Assembly (NCBI GenBank): GCA_958295665.1 | Contig: OY282560.1 | Location: forward strand, 44,082,333-44,146,332 | Length of the DNA stretch: 64,000 nt | Direction: 5' to 3' | Source: Tipula vernalis | Lineage: Eukaryota; Arthropoda; Insecta; Diptera; Tipulidae | Part shown: piece by piece, positions 37,523 through 48,865 of the stretch | How the letters are laid out: each line of letters begins with the position of its first letter | How positions within the stretch are numbered: position 1 is the first letter of the stretch | Translations under genes and position numbers: made by a program | The notes under the pieces: generated by a model | The model's database searches: none | What the model was told of the DNA's origin: nothing | Seen by the model: the letters and a program-made list of their open reading frames with translations, nothing else

Positions 37523-38400
37523 ACTTTCAAATGGACGAAATAACATGTAAATTGCTTTAACAATTAAAACATTCCAACATATGTAGTACACAATTTAAAA
37601 AAATTAATTAAAACTTTGCATGAATCGTATGTGCTTGGCCCTAACTTCCGAGGAATCAAATTGGGAAGATGTCCAGCATAAATGATAAAAACGTTTGTGT
37701 ATTGGCGCTTTAACCATACATATCTTTAAATATATTCTTTATGATTCGTAGCGGCCACACGGATATATGTATGTGCCTGCATAGTATTACTGCTTTAAAA
37801 TTTATGTCACTTACAGCATACATCATGACATTCATGACAAGTTCATTTTTTATTTGTATTTTATTTTTTATGACTTAGCACAATGATAATAATATGAAAA
37901 TAAGTTAATTGTAAAAATCTATGACTAAATATTGAATGTTAGATTTCTTACGCTGAAAAGAATCGTTGATATCTTTAGTACAGCGAAAGCGCTGTTACCC
38001 TGAAATAAGTATACCGGTATTAGGTATTTAACTTCCAGGTGGCATCCTTAAATATAGTGTTCACCTGCACTATTCGTTGACCTCGACATACATATATCTT
38101 CAACGAAAAAGCGTAATCTGCAACAAAATTCAAAAAATCTCTGTTGAACTCTTTTAGCTAAAAGTTCACCCATGATTTGGGTTTACATTTTTGTTGTTTT
38201 TTCGGGTTCGCATCATAAAAAGTGGTATCATGAAAGTTGATCAGTTTCGTAGTAATACTGTTCAACTTTCCACCTAACTCTAATTTTTAAAAAAACGTCT
38301 GATGATAATTCTGCACTTGAATCTATACTTACTGTCCAAAATATCTTGCAGAAAATTTTTAATTTTTATATGGTTACTGGTGAGAAAATTTCGGTATCCG
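37523..38400. other. Intergenic DNA
   Basis: No gene or element recognised. Several mildly GC-richer pieces (37620-37700, 37970-38110) carry no motif I can name. Confidence 0.45.
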
Positions 38401-39228
38401 GTATCTGGTTCGTGTTTTTTAAACTGTTTAAGAAATTTTTAAAATTTAAGAATTCGTAAATTCTTTAAATTTCCAAACATTTTAAATTTTTAATTTTTTT
38501 AATATTTTTCAATCAAGTTCTCTAAATATCTTAATTTTAAAATCTTAAAACTCTCAAATTCTTTAAATTTTTTAAATTCTTGAAATGTTTAAGAACATTT
38601 AATTAAATCCGCCAAATTCTCAAAATATTTAAAATTATCAAAAATGTCTAAATTCTTTAAATTGTTAATTATTTATTATTTACTCTTAAATCAATTAATT
38701 ATTTTAAATTTTTTAGAAGATTTAAGTTTGTTAGGTTATTTAAATTATTTAAAATTTTCAAATTTTTCAAATTTTAAACCTTTTAAATTCTTAACGTAAT
38801 CATCAAATCATTAAACCCTTTAAATTCTTAAAACTATTCACATGGTTTTAAAACCCCCCTAAATGTTTAAAATTCCCAGATTCCTTAAATTTTTTAAATT
38901 ATTTAATTCTCATTTTGGAACAAAATTCCCAAATCAATTAGGGAAATAAATTCTCTAAATTTATTCAAAATGTTGTCACTTGAATATATTAATAGTTCAT
39001 TCGATTGATCTTAAATTAAATATTAAACGTTAATTCTATTTAATTATGTCATAACTTTTATTTATTTTATGTTTTTATTTTTATATAATTTGTATTATTG
39101 ATAATGCTTAGATCGTTAATAAATAAATAAATAAAAATAAAAAATTCTCCAAGTCCATTTAAATCTTTATATTTTTAGACTCTTTAAAGATCTTTAAATT
39201 TTTGAAATTCTGAATATCTTTTATTTAT
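38401..39228. repeat. Degenerate TTTAAATTCT-like low-complexity DNA
   Basis: Built almost entirely from variants of AAATTCTTTAAATTTTTAAA. This is the first block of a domain that recurs to about 58.2 kb between inserted elements. Confidence 0.75.
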
Positions 39229-39755
39229 GTTAGGTTTTATCGCTACTTGGCCAAATAATTATTTTTTACGAAGGGAAAAATTTTGCAAATTTTCAGTTTC
39301 GATCTGAGTGAGAATAACGAAAAATTTAATTTTTTACCAGTCAATCTCATCAGGCTATAGCGACTGAAAAGGCTAATTACATTTTACATTACTTTCTATT
39401 TATAGAAAATAACCGTGTAGTTATTTTAAAACAACAGTGTACTCGAAAATTTCTCCCTTCGTAAAAAATAATTATTTGGCCAAGTACCGATAAAACCTAA
39501 CATTTCAAAACAGAAATCGTGTTTATTCGTCAAATAAACTTAAATTGAAATATATTAAGAATTTAGTATTTGTGTTTGCGTATAATTCGCTAATACTTAA
39601 CTACATGGGTATTTTCTATATATAGAGAAAATGTATCTAAAGTGAAATTAGCATTTTAAGTAGCTATAGCCTGATGAGACTGACTGGTAAAAAATAAAAT
39701 TTTTAATTTTTCTCACTCAGATCGAAACTGAAAACTTGCAAAATTTCTCGATAAT
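39229..39755. repeat. Interleaved inverted repeats (A-B-A'-B')
   Basis: Pair A: 39229-39285 (TGTTAGGTTTTATCG, then TACTTGGCCAAATAATTATT) and its complement at about 39446-39503. Pair B: about 39277-39430 (TTTTCAGTTTCGATCTGAGT, ACCAGTCAATCTCATCAGGC, TATAGAAAATAACC) and its complement at about 39590-39755. A-A' alone looks like a 275-bp MITE, but B lies inside it and its partner B' outside, so the two hairpins exclude each other. Confidence 0.8.
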
Positions 39756-39951
39756 CTTTTATTTATATTTCAAATTGTTAAAAATTTTAAATTCCTTAAA
39801 TTTTTCGACATCTTTAAACTGTTTAAATTCTATAAATTTTTAAATACTGAAATTAGAATCTTTAAACATTTAATAACTCTTTAAATACTTTAAACTGTTT
39901 AAATTCTTGGATTGTTTAAATTTTTCAATCCTTAAACATTTTACTTTCTTT

Positions 39952-40012
39952 TTGGCGCTACATCACATAAAGGGATTTGTTTGCCTCGATGTTGTATTGA
40001 GTTATAACTTTG
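39952..40012 (+). repeat. Dispersed short repeat, 5' part
   Basis: TTGGCGCTACATCACATAAA, then GGGATTTG..GCCTCGAT, aligns with the first half of 42097-42222. Confidence 0.55.
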
Positions 40013-40824
40013 AAAAAAAATGTAAATGCTTAAAATTCTTCAGATTCTTTTAATATTGAAAAATTCTCAAATATTTTTAAATTTTTTAAATTCCCTAAAT
40101 TTTTAAATGTATTAAATTCTTGTAATTTTCAACAATTTAGAAATTTTTAAATTTTTTAAATTCTCGAAATCTTAAAATTTTTTAAAACCTTCAAAAATTT
40201 TGAAATACTCGTAATCTTGTAACTTCTATAAATTGTTTTAAATCTTAGAACTTAAGAAAAATGTAAGTTCTTTAAATTCATTAATAGACTAAATTCTTTA
40301 AGTTTTTAATTTCATTAAATCCAATAATTCAATTACATTTCTTAAATTCTTTAAAAATTAGAAACAAAATTTAAATTCTTTACATACTTCAAATTCTTTA
40401 AATTCTCTAAATTTTTAAATTTTTAAAAACTTTGAAATTTTTTAATTACTTGGAATCTTGGAAATTCTTTAAATTCTCTAAACTCTTATATTAAATATCT
40501 ACACACTATTTTTTAAATGCTTAGAGTTAAATCACTTTCAATTTTAAAAGTTCATTGGATTTCTTAAATTCAATAAATTCTTAAATTCTATAAATTTGTT
40601 ACATCCAATAAATTCTTTAAAACCTCAATATAATATTTAAATGTTTGAATTAATTAAACTATTAAAATTCTCTAATATTTTTAAATTTCAAGTAATTCTC
40701 CACATTTTTAAAATTTTTAAATATTTAAAATCTGAAATTAGAATTTTTTAAATATTTAAAATCTTTAAGCTTTTAAATTTTTAAATTGTTTAAATTTTGA
40801 AATACTTAAAATTTTTCTTCCTTC

Positions 40825-40902
40825 CTGGTGCTAGAGAACGCCAGACTCTGTGACCGAGTGCTATCAGGCCCCTTTCTGCGTAGTCACTGCATCGGGTCAA
40901 AT
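40825..40902 (+). repeat. Dispersed short repeat, internally deleted
   Basis: CTGGTGCTAGAGAACGCCAG, TGACCGAGTGCTAT, and GCATCGGGTCAAAT match the start and second half of 42097-42222, lacking about 56 central bases. Confidence 0.6.
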
Positions 40903-41084
40903 ATAAAAAAAAAGTCTTTAAATTCTTCCAATTCTCTAAATATTTCAAATTTTTGAAATCTTTTGAATTCTTTTAATGTTAAATATTTTATATTCTCAAA
41001 AATTTCAAAATTCTTAAATTTTTTAATTTGTTTAGTTAATACTTCAAATTTTTCTAAATATTTTAATTGCTTACATTATTCGGC

Positions 41085-41350
41085 ACGAATTGGTTTTAGC
41101 TGTCTCACTTGACAGGCGACGGTGGCAAATTTTGGAAAAGGAAGATTTAATTTGTTTTTAAATTAAAATAGGAATGAAATAAAATTTACTAATGTTTATT
41201 AAATTGTGTATTATGTTTGCAAATTTTGGAAAAGGAAGATTTAATGTTTTTTTAATTAAATAAACAGTGATTTTTAGTTATTAATACTTCCACACCAAGA
41301 AATAAATGGCGCCACTTTGACTGAGACAGCTAAAACCAATGCTAGCCCAT
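41085..41350. mobile_element. MITE with ~48-bp terminal inverted repeats
   Basis: The left end has CATTATTCGG..ATTGGTTTTAGCTGTCTCAC and the right end its complement (TGAGACAGCTAAAACCAAT..CCCATTATTC). The interior has a 27-bp direct repeat (GCAAATTTTGGAAAAGGAAG then ATTTAAT) at 41126 and 41219. It is 266 bp, non-coding, set in low-complexity DNA. Confidence 0.75.
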
Positions 41351-42400
41351 TATTCAAATTCTCTTAACAGTACAAATGTTTTAAATTTATTAAATTCATT
41401 AAATTCTCAAAAGATTAAAAGTTGTTTAAATTAAAAAAATCTCTAAATTCATCAAAATGGTTTACATTTTTCTGATTCTGTTATTTTGATTCTTTAAATT
41501 AATTATATACTTTAAATTTTTAAAAATTTTTAAATTCCCTAAACAATAAAAAAATTTGTTTAATTCTATAAGTGCTTCAAACTCATTCGATCCTTTAAAT
41601 TCTTTAGATTTTTGATTTGATGTATGTCACATCTTTCAAATTATGTAATTCGAAACTCCGAATTATCTAAATGTTTTAATTTTGCAAATTTTTTAGATTT
41701 TAAAACCTTTAAAATTATTTAAATATTTCGAATTAAAAAAAAATAAATTCTTTAAATTATATTTGTTTATTTAGACATACATACATTAAAATTTACAAAT
41801 TGAATGGCACAATCATTTTGAGCTTTTGCTCATTCGCAACAGAGCGTACAAAATAGTTGAATTTCCTAACAATATGTCATAAGAAAACGGTTGGTTATTA
41901 TGGTGGTCAGGCACACCATGCGTTCAAATTAACAACTGTCCCTTTTTTCCATTTCATTGTTCGAGAAATTTTCAAATTCGGAATTAGAATAAATTCTAAT
42001 CTAATTTCTGAATTCTTTAAATATTTTAGTTCTTTAAACTCTTTAAGTTCTTGAAATGTTTTAACTTCTAAATAATTATAAAAATATTCCTTTATTACTG
42101 GCGCTGCACTTCATCAAGGGACTTGACCGCCTCATCGATACTAGTTCAAGTTCAGAGAACTCCAGATACGATGACCGAGTATGATTATTTCTCTTCCTAA
42201 GTGGTCAGTCCGCATCGGGCCAAATTTTTTAAATTCTTTAAATTTTTAAATTCAATAAATTTTTTAATCTCTAAAAAATTTTAAAATTCTTAAATTTTTA
42301 AATTTTTTAAAACCTCCAAATTTTCGAAATACTACATGTAATTTTATAAATTCTATAAATTCTCAAACTCTTTAAATTTAAATTTAATTTTCGTGTATAT
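41351..42400. repeat. Low-complexity domain, continued
   Basis: TTTAAATTCT-type DNA, with a less repetitive stretch at about 41770-41960. The frame at 41857-42054 is not convincing as a gene. Confidence 0.6.
42097..42222 (+). repeat. Dispersed short repeat, fullest copy
   Basis: A GC-richer island of about 126 bp starting CTGGCGCTGCACTTCATCAA and ending CCGCATCGGGCCAAAT. A GTTCAAGTTC string resembles a pol III B box but with imperfect spacing. It could be a SINE or part of a longer ancient repeat unit. Confidence 0.5.
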
Positions 42401-42669
42401 CGCACATCAATAGCTGCATATATCCTTCGTCCCTTTACTGCATGTAGTCTGAAAGATAAACATGTCCGATACTACTCCAAGAAAGTAGGTAAATATTGTA
42501 TGGAATTTTCCGGTATTCTAAAATGGGTCAGATATTGTGAGTTGGCGAGATAATAAGGGACAAATCAGAAGAGAAATGTCCCATACATTTTTGAATATAA
42601 TTTAATGTATATATCTAAATATCCGTTTATCTTTCATTTAGCCCTGCTCTTGTCAAATACACAGCTTAA
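42401..42669. other. Flank of the piggyBac insertion
   Basis: Unique-looking DNA with no gene, ending in TTAA (42666-42669), the target site of the element that follows. Confidence 0.5.
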
Positions 42670-42856
42670 CCCATTAACGCTTGTCGTACCCAAGCGAGTA
42701 CACCCCTTTTTCTCACTAGTACTTCTTTCTCTTTGCATATTTTTTTTTTTTTTTTTGTTTTAAATAAATTTGTAATAGTGCAAGTAACATAACCTAGTCG
42801 TACTTTTCATCGCAGAAGTGAATAGAAGTGTGTTTTTTGTTGCGTGTTTTCTTAAA

Positions 42857-44901
42857 ATGTCTGAAGGTAAATTGCACCTGATTATATTATCTCTAACGGT
42901 AAAATCTGATCTTGTATTTTGTTTTAAATGTTTGGAATTACTTAAATATATATTAAACTTTATTTTCTAATAAAATTTGTGCAAAAAAAAACCATATCGA
43001 AACCGTTACTTCTCGAAACATTTTACTGTACTCAGCCGAGTACAATGGGCAGTTATGTAATTAAAATATATATTTTTATTTTTTTTTTGTTTAGAAATGA
43101 GTGCATATTTTACAGAAATAAGCACTAACAATTTTTATGGTCGAAAATTATTCAATACACTTCCGGAGGCTTTTGATGCCTTAAGTGAGAATGACAATGA
43201 AGAAGATATTGTTCTGTTGCCCCCAGAACCAAATTATCTAACTGATGAAGAAGAATTCGATGACAATGATCTTATGACTATAGCGGTTCCAAATGATGTG
43301 CCAGGTCAAATTGAAATTGGCCCCAATACCTTACAAGAAGATGATATTTTTTCATCTAGCGACGATGAACCGATAAGTGCCCTGACTGCTAAAAAAAAGA
43401 AAACAATTCATACATTTTCATGGAAAAAAGTGGAACCATCATATACCACCCTTGGAAGTCCTATTGAATCCCTTCACAACGAACGCAGAGACGAACTTAT
43501 ATCGGAATTCAAAAATTTAACTCCCACGGCAATTTTTGAAAAAATTTTGGATGAATCAGTTGTTCAACTTATTGTTGACCAAACAAATTTATATGCTCAG
43601 CAAAAGAATAACCACAGCTTTAACCTAACGGCTTTGGAAGCAAGAACTTTTATTGGTATTTTGTTTTTGACTGGTTATCATCCACAACCACAAGAGAGGA
43701 TGTACTGGTCCCTTGACGAGGATATTGGAGTTGAGCTAGTTGCTAAGTGTATGAGTAGAAACAGATATCTAGAAAAAAAAAGATATATACATCTAGCTGA
43801 TAACAACCAATTGAATAAGGATGATAAAATGTTCAAGATTCGTCCTTTGATGAACATTTTAAATAATAAATTTATGCAGTGGGGAGTTTTTCAGACTGAA
43901 CTAGCAATTGACGAAGCCATGATAAAATATTTTGGGCATCATCCAGCCAAACAATTTATTAGGGGAAAGCCTGTACGATTTGGCTACAAAGATTGGATGT
44001 TATGTAGTTCATCTGGATATTGCTATGCGTTTGACACTTATTGTGGAAAAAATAATAATCAGTATAGTACTACAGAAACTCTTGGAGCTAAAGTGGTTCT
44101 TTCTTTATTAGAGAAGCTAGAACATCCAGAAGAACATGTGATTTACTTCGACAATTATTTTACTACATTGGAACTTATGAGACTTCTTAGAGAGAAAAAA
44201 ATCAGAGCTACGGGTACCATCAGGGAGAACCGCTTAAAAAAATGCCCAATTGAAGATACCAAGAAAATGAAGAAAGCTGAAAGAGGATATTTCGATTATA
44301 TGTTTGATACAAATAACGAAATCCTAATTGTAAAATGGGTCGATAATAGTGTTTGCACAATGGCATCAAACTATGATAAAATCGAGCCGCTTTCGAAAGT
44401 CAGAAGATGGTCGAAGATACAGAAAGCTGTTGTCGATGTACCACAACCTCTTCTTTTTAAAAATTACAATCGAGGAATGGGCGGAGTGGACCTAAACGAT
44501 CAAAGTGTGAACACGTACCGTATTAGTATACGAGGGAAAAATGGTGGTGGGTATTATTTACGCATATGATAGATCTATGCATGACAAATGCTTGGAAGGT
44601 CTCTCAGGTGGCTTCTGACATCAAAATGACGCAATTGGAGTTTACGCGATATGTGACACGGTCATATCTACTTAGTGCAAGAAGTAGGGCTGCCAGAAAA
44701 CCGGTGATACCAATCAGCGTAGTTGAAGACGGCCATGGTCACTACCCAAAAAAACTGGAGAAGCAACTAAGATGTGCAATTTGTCATGCCAGAATTAGAT
44801 GGTGTTGCAAAAAATCCGGTACAACCCTTTGCATCGAACGAGATTGTTTCGAGGTATACCATACCCGAGGAACTTCATATCTGCCCATTGTACTCGCTTG
44901 A
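42857..44901 (+). pseudogene. piggyBac-family transposase with one frameshift
   Basis: The main frame from ATG 43097 runs 490 codons. An A-run at 44537-44541 has lost one base, which turns the conserved GKKWWW region into a wrong frame ending at 44569. The true frame continues at once (LCMTNAWK) to a stop at 44901. The catalytic aspartates are at residues 272 (LAIDEAM), 352 (VIYFDNYF) and 465 (GGVDLND), the usual DDD layout. The N-terminus is acidic, and a C-terminal Cys/His cluster (CAICHARIRWCCKK, CIERDCF) is present. A tiny first exon is likely: ATGTCTGAAG (42857-42866), intron 42867-43094 (GTAAAT..TTTAG), joining in frame to 43095. Use of ATG 43097 alone is also possible. Confidence 0.9.
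42867..43094 (+). other. Probable 5' intron of the piggyBac transposase
   Basis: Donor G|GTAAAT after a short ATG-initiated exon and acceptor TTTTTTTTGTTTAG|AA (polypyrimidine tract). Joining gives GAA at the junction and keeps the frame into ATG 43097. The intron also holds a subterminal motif, GAGTACAATGGGCAG (about 43040-43054). Confidence 0.55.
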
Positions 44902-45042
44902 GTACATTGCTCTATTTCCTTCGAAACATAAAAAACGAAAGACTGAAGTATATTTTTAGTTATTTTTATTATATTTGTACTGAATTAGAATTAAAAAAAT
45001 CATCTGCACGTTTTACTTTTCATTTGGGCGTTAATGGGTTAA

Positions 45043-47340
45043 TACCTGCCAAGCATCTCATTCGAAGTTTTTGATAAATTTCCCAAAACAAACTGTCTCA
45101 ACTAAATCTATATAAAATGTAAAATTATTTACTCAGCGTGAAGAAAGATTTTTTGGTTTTCAGCGGTTACTCCCTTGAAGAATGAAAATCATATTTCATT
45201 ATTATAGTTCTTCTCTAAAGCACCACACCTTTCACTTGAAAGTTAGTCAGAATTTTGATCCACTCCAGGGTTAATTTCGTCAATCGTTACAAAAAATTAA
45301 TTTCAAAAATTTTATATTTATAAATTTTACTAATTTTTAATTCGTGTATAAGCGAAATCAAACAAAATATTTTTAAACCTGTTAAAACAAATTTTAAAAG
45401 TTCACAAATCATTATTGTCATACATTTTTTATGCAATATACAACCAATTTCATTTTTCGAAAAAACAAATTTTCCACCTGATTATGACTAACATATGAAA
45501 ACTAATCAATACATAATCGACAATTAAGTAGTTATACGAGTATACAATAAAATAACCGCCAACACTTTTTACATAAAAGAACAAAACTCGTCATTCGGTA
45601 ATTTAAATATTAAAAGATCCACCGTAACAAACCTTGTCTATAATATTATGCAGCGTAAGATATTTTATAAGCGCAACAGAATTCGCAGATCAATTTATAA
45701 TTTTCTTCATTATTTTTTTTTTACGTAATGCTTGCAATCGATCTTACAAGCACCAAGCATCACAAGACAACAAAAAATGACCAAACTATAATAAAAATAT
45801 TGTGTTGTTGTTATTAAAAGTTCCGTTTAAGATTTAATAGTTGTTTTTGCTATATACACACATCATATTATATTCAAACCTACATACGAGTATTTACATA
45901 TGTAGTTTCCAGTTTCGACGAATCAAAAATAAAGATTCCCAAACGCAACAAAAAAAAAATCCTTCATCTTAACTGTGTGGTATATTTAGTTGGTGTACTT
46001 TATAACGGTCGTAAAATTTAATTATAATAGCTGGGTACTTACACTTTAGACAGCTAAACAACAAATTATTATCAAGTTTCTTTTAACATCGAAGTAAATT
46101 CTACAAAAATTTTATTTCCCCTTACAATGAAAAAGTCTACACAAATTTCTCTCTCAGATATTCACTTGTTCGGTTTTGTTTTGTATTTAAATTTGTCTTT
46201 ATTTCTCCGCCTCACTGAACATATGTGTTGGTGTTTTCATTCATGGCTTGCTTTTGTGTACGATATATGGAGTGGTGTATAAAAATTAGTTTACAAAATA
46301 AAGGGGAATTGTTGATTGAGTATTTAAATATTTTCTCATCTCGATCGCATCTCAACACCAAAATGAAAAGTAAATATCATAGTGACGTTTATAAATTGTT
46401 TGGTGTGATTTAATCAAAATTGTATAATACGAAAGACTTCATAAGGCGACGAACCCGAATTGACGTAAAATAATTTTTGATTTATAATCTTTGAAAGTAT
46501 GAAAAACAATAAATCCGTTGCAAGTGCTTATACATTTGTTTTACCTATGATTCTTATCTAATTGTTACTTATTTAACTTGAGCTGTCTAAGATATGTATT
46601 TTTTTTAAAATCATTGCCCAATAATATGACTTCCGAAAATGAAATTTTTGATTTATTATTTTATGAATATACATACATGTTGTACCTTTATAGGTTTAAG
46701 CTATGCTGTGGGCAAATATTCGTTTTCATGTAAAATTTAGCTAAGCTGATTGAGTTGAGCTCAGGTCCAATACCGCATAATTTAGTGAGTTATGCGCCTT
46801 TTTTATGCAAAAAGAAGTAATTATTAGCAGCGCAAGATATCATTGAACTTAAACTAGACTATTTCGACTAAACTATTTAAACCAATGTGATTTATGGCAC
46901 TGGGGGGATTCGGATTAGATCAAAATTCACATCGACACCGAAAACAAAACGTAAGATAATTTTTGTTTTTCGATCACCATTTTGATCCATGGAGTTGTTT
47001 GCACTTCTTTGATGTTTCTTGAAATATGACTTGATCCGGATCAGATCAAACCAATTAAATCAGATTTTAAATCCACCAGATCTATCTGGCAGGTTGCCTG
47101 GAGCTTGATATTAATGATATATCCACGATACTTTCGTAAAACAAATTTAAAATGGTTTGAGTACCAAAAATGGTTGATTGTTTTACTGTCTGTTGTTTTT
47201 CTGAGGATTGTTTTTTGATTGTTTTAACCTACCCCAGACACTACCATATTTAGAATTGACTTCTAAATCTGCATCAAGCCAATAGATATAAGTTAATAAA
47301 TTCGCTTCCATGATACTTGGAGGAAAATTGAGGAACGCCG
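45043..47340. other. Intergenic DNA between piggyBac and LINE
   Basis: No gene. Fly-like strings such as TACGAGTATAC (about 45535) and ACATATGTAG (about 45897) occur. The frame at 46225-46413 has no recognisable motif. Confidence 0.45.
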
Positions 47341-48836
47341 TCAACTTAAGTTAAAAATGCACCAAGAAAAAAAACGGCAGAGGTGAAACGTAGATACGAA
47401 GAAATAGCATGCGAATTTAAAAAGATGGCAAGGAATGATCGAAGAAAATATACAGAGAACATTCTCAAAGAGGTTAGGAGGCAGCAGCAACCCAAAATAT
47501 GCGAGCACTACACCAGTGTGTAAGAAAGGCACGGGAAAAATTACAAACATACCACCTATAAGGGACGCAAATGGTCAAGTCTTAACAACGGACGAAGCAT
47601 AGTTAAGGAGATGGAAAGAATATTTCAGAGAAGACGCCACCACCAGCACCAGAAATCTCCCATCATAAATTGAACACAATAACGTAACTAGCAACACCCA
47701 AATTCCAACGAAACAGGAAGTTAAAAGTGTCATTGAGAGGCTAAAGAACAATAAGGCTGCTGGAACAGATAATAATACCGCCGAAATATTCAAAGGAAAC
47801 TCATCTACAGCTGCAGACGCATTAACACAAATAATCCAAGACGTGTGGAATTCTGGTGAAAAACCACAAAAATGGAAGGAAGGCTTGACAGTCACAATCC
47901 CCAAGAAAGGTGACCTAAGAGAATGCAAGAATTGGCGAGGTATCTCTCTACACAATACAACAATAAAGATACCCGCAATGATCATCCTTGATAGAATCTC
48001 ACCTACGATCAATGCAAAATTAAGGAACGAGCAAGTTGGTTTTAGACCAGGAAGAAGTTGCACTGATCACATCAACATAATCCATATCATCACCGAACAA
48101 TCCAATGAATGTAATTCACCACTGTACCTGCTCTTCGTCGATTTCGAACGCGCATTTGACACGATAGATAGAAATGCAATATGGCAGACACTTTGTGAAA
48201 TGGGCATCCCAAAGAAATTAATCGAACTCATACAAGAAATTTATCGGGATGCTGGAAACCGAGTTCAATATAAAGGCAAACAAAGTGAAATATATATACT
48301 ATAACACTCGTGGAGTAAGGCAAGGATGCGTACTCTCGCCAATGCTGTTTTTGATCTTGCTGGATAGTGTGATGCGAAAACTAGATATCACGTCCCCTAA
48401 CGGCATCCAATGAGTATTAACAGGTAAATTCAATGATATGGACTATGCAGATGACATATGCCTGCTCACACACAAACATTCAGACATGCAGCAGAAAGTA
48501 CAACAGCTAACAGACCTAGCTAACAAAGTTGGTCTCAAGATAAACATTAGGAAAACAAAGGCAATGAGACTCAATTCGAGAATAAACACACCAATACACG
48601 AAAAATGGAGATGAATTGGCCACAGACTGCGCAAATCACCAAGTGATATAACGAAGATGTCATTGGACTGGAACCCGCAGGGAAAAAAGAAAGTCGGAAG
48701 ACCAGCAATGACATGGAAGAGAAGACTGCTAGCTGAAGCGAAACAAGTAGGAAAATCATGGGTGGAGATAAAAGCAATAGCCCCAAACAGAGTAAGATGG
48801 TCCAGCCTAGTAGACGCCCTATGCTCTTAAATTGGA
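47341..48836 (+). pseudogene. Non-LTR reverse transcriptase remnant
   Basis: After a lysine-rich, broken lead-in, the RT reads WKEGLTVTIPKKGDLRECKN (about 47872), NEQVGFRPGRSCTDHI (about 48027), YLLFVDFERAFDTIDR (catalytic Asp, about 48127-48170), RQGCVLSPMLF (about 48316-48350) and MDYADD (catalytic YADD, 48444-48455). A frameshift lies near 48300 and stops near 48415 and 48613. An internal deletion after NTPIH (about 48600) joins the RT to a C-terminal block with IGHRLRKSPSDIT, GRPAMTWKRRL and RVRWSSLVDALCS, typical of RTE-type insect LINEs. The family name is by eye and a related clade is possible. Confidence 0.8.
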
Positions 48837-48865
48837 GATAAAGGAAATAAAAAAAAATATATATT
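47341..48865 (+). mobile_element. 5'-truncated RTE-like LINE
   Basis: Only the reverse transcriptase part and the C-terminal tail remain; no endonuclease is seen upstream, as expected of 5' truncation. The 3' end is GGAGATAAAGGAAATAAAAA (48834 on) running into an A-rich tail and then low-complexity DNA. Exact left border and target duplication are not resolved. Confidence 0.8.

Larger units (their letters stand above)
39756..41084. repeat. Low-complexity domain, with two SINE-like fragments
   Basis: TTTAAATTCT-type DNA. GC-richer islands at 39952-40012 and 40825-40902 are related to the fuller sequence at 42097-42222 (see that entry). Confidence 0.7.
42670..45038 (+). mobile_element. Nearly intact piggyBac-like transposon
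   Basis: A 2369-bp element with inverted ends CCCATTAACGC (42670) and GCGTTAATGGG (45038), flanked on both sides by TTAA (42666-42669, 45039-45042), exactly as piggyBac inserts. A subterminal motif with CGAGTACA occurs near both ends. The transposase gene is complete except for one base. This is the best-preserved element in the window. Confidence 0.95.

Noticed and set aside
41808..41860. Possible inverted relationship with 50165-50212 (TTTGAGCTTTTGCTCATTC against a GAATGAGCTTATGCTCAA string)
   Set aside because: Similarity covers only about 45 bp and fades on both sides, too short to call an element by eye.
47575..48063. 162-codon minus-strand frame
   Set aside because: It is antisense to the LINE reverse transcriptase, whose forward frame has clear RT motifs.
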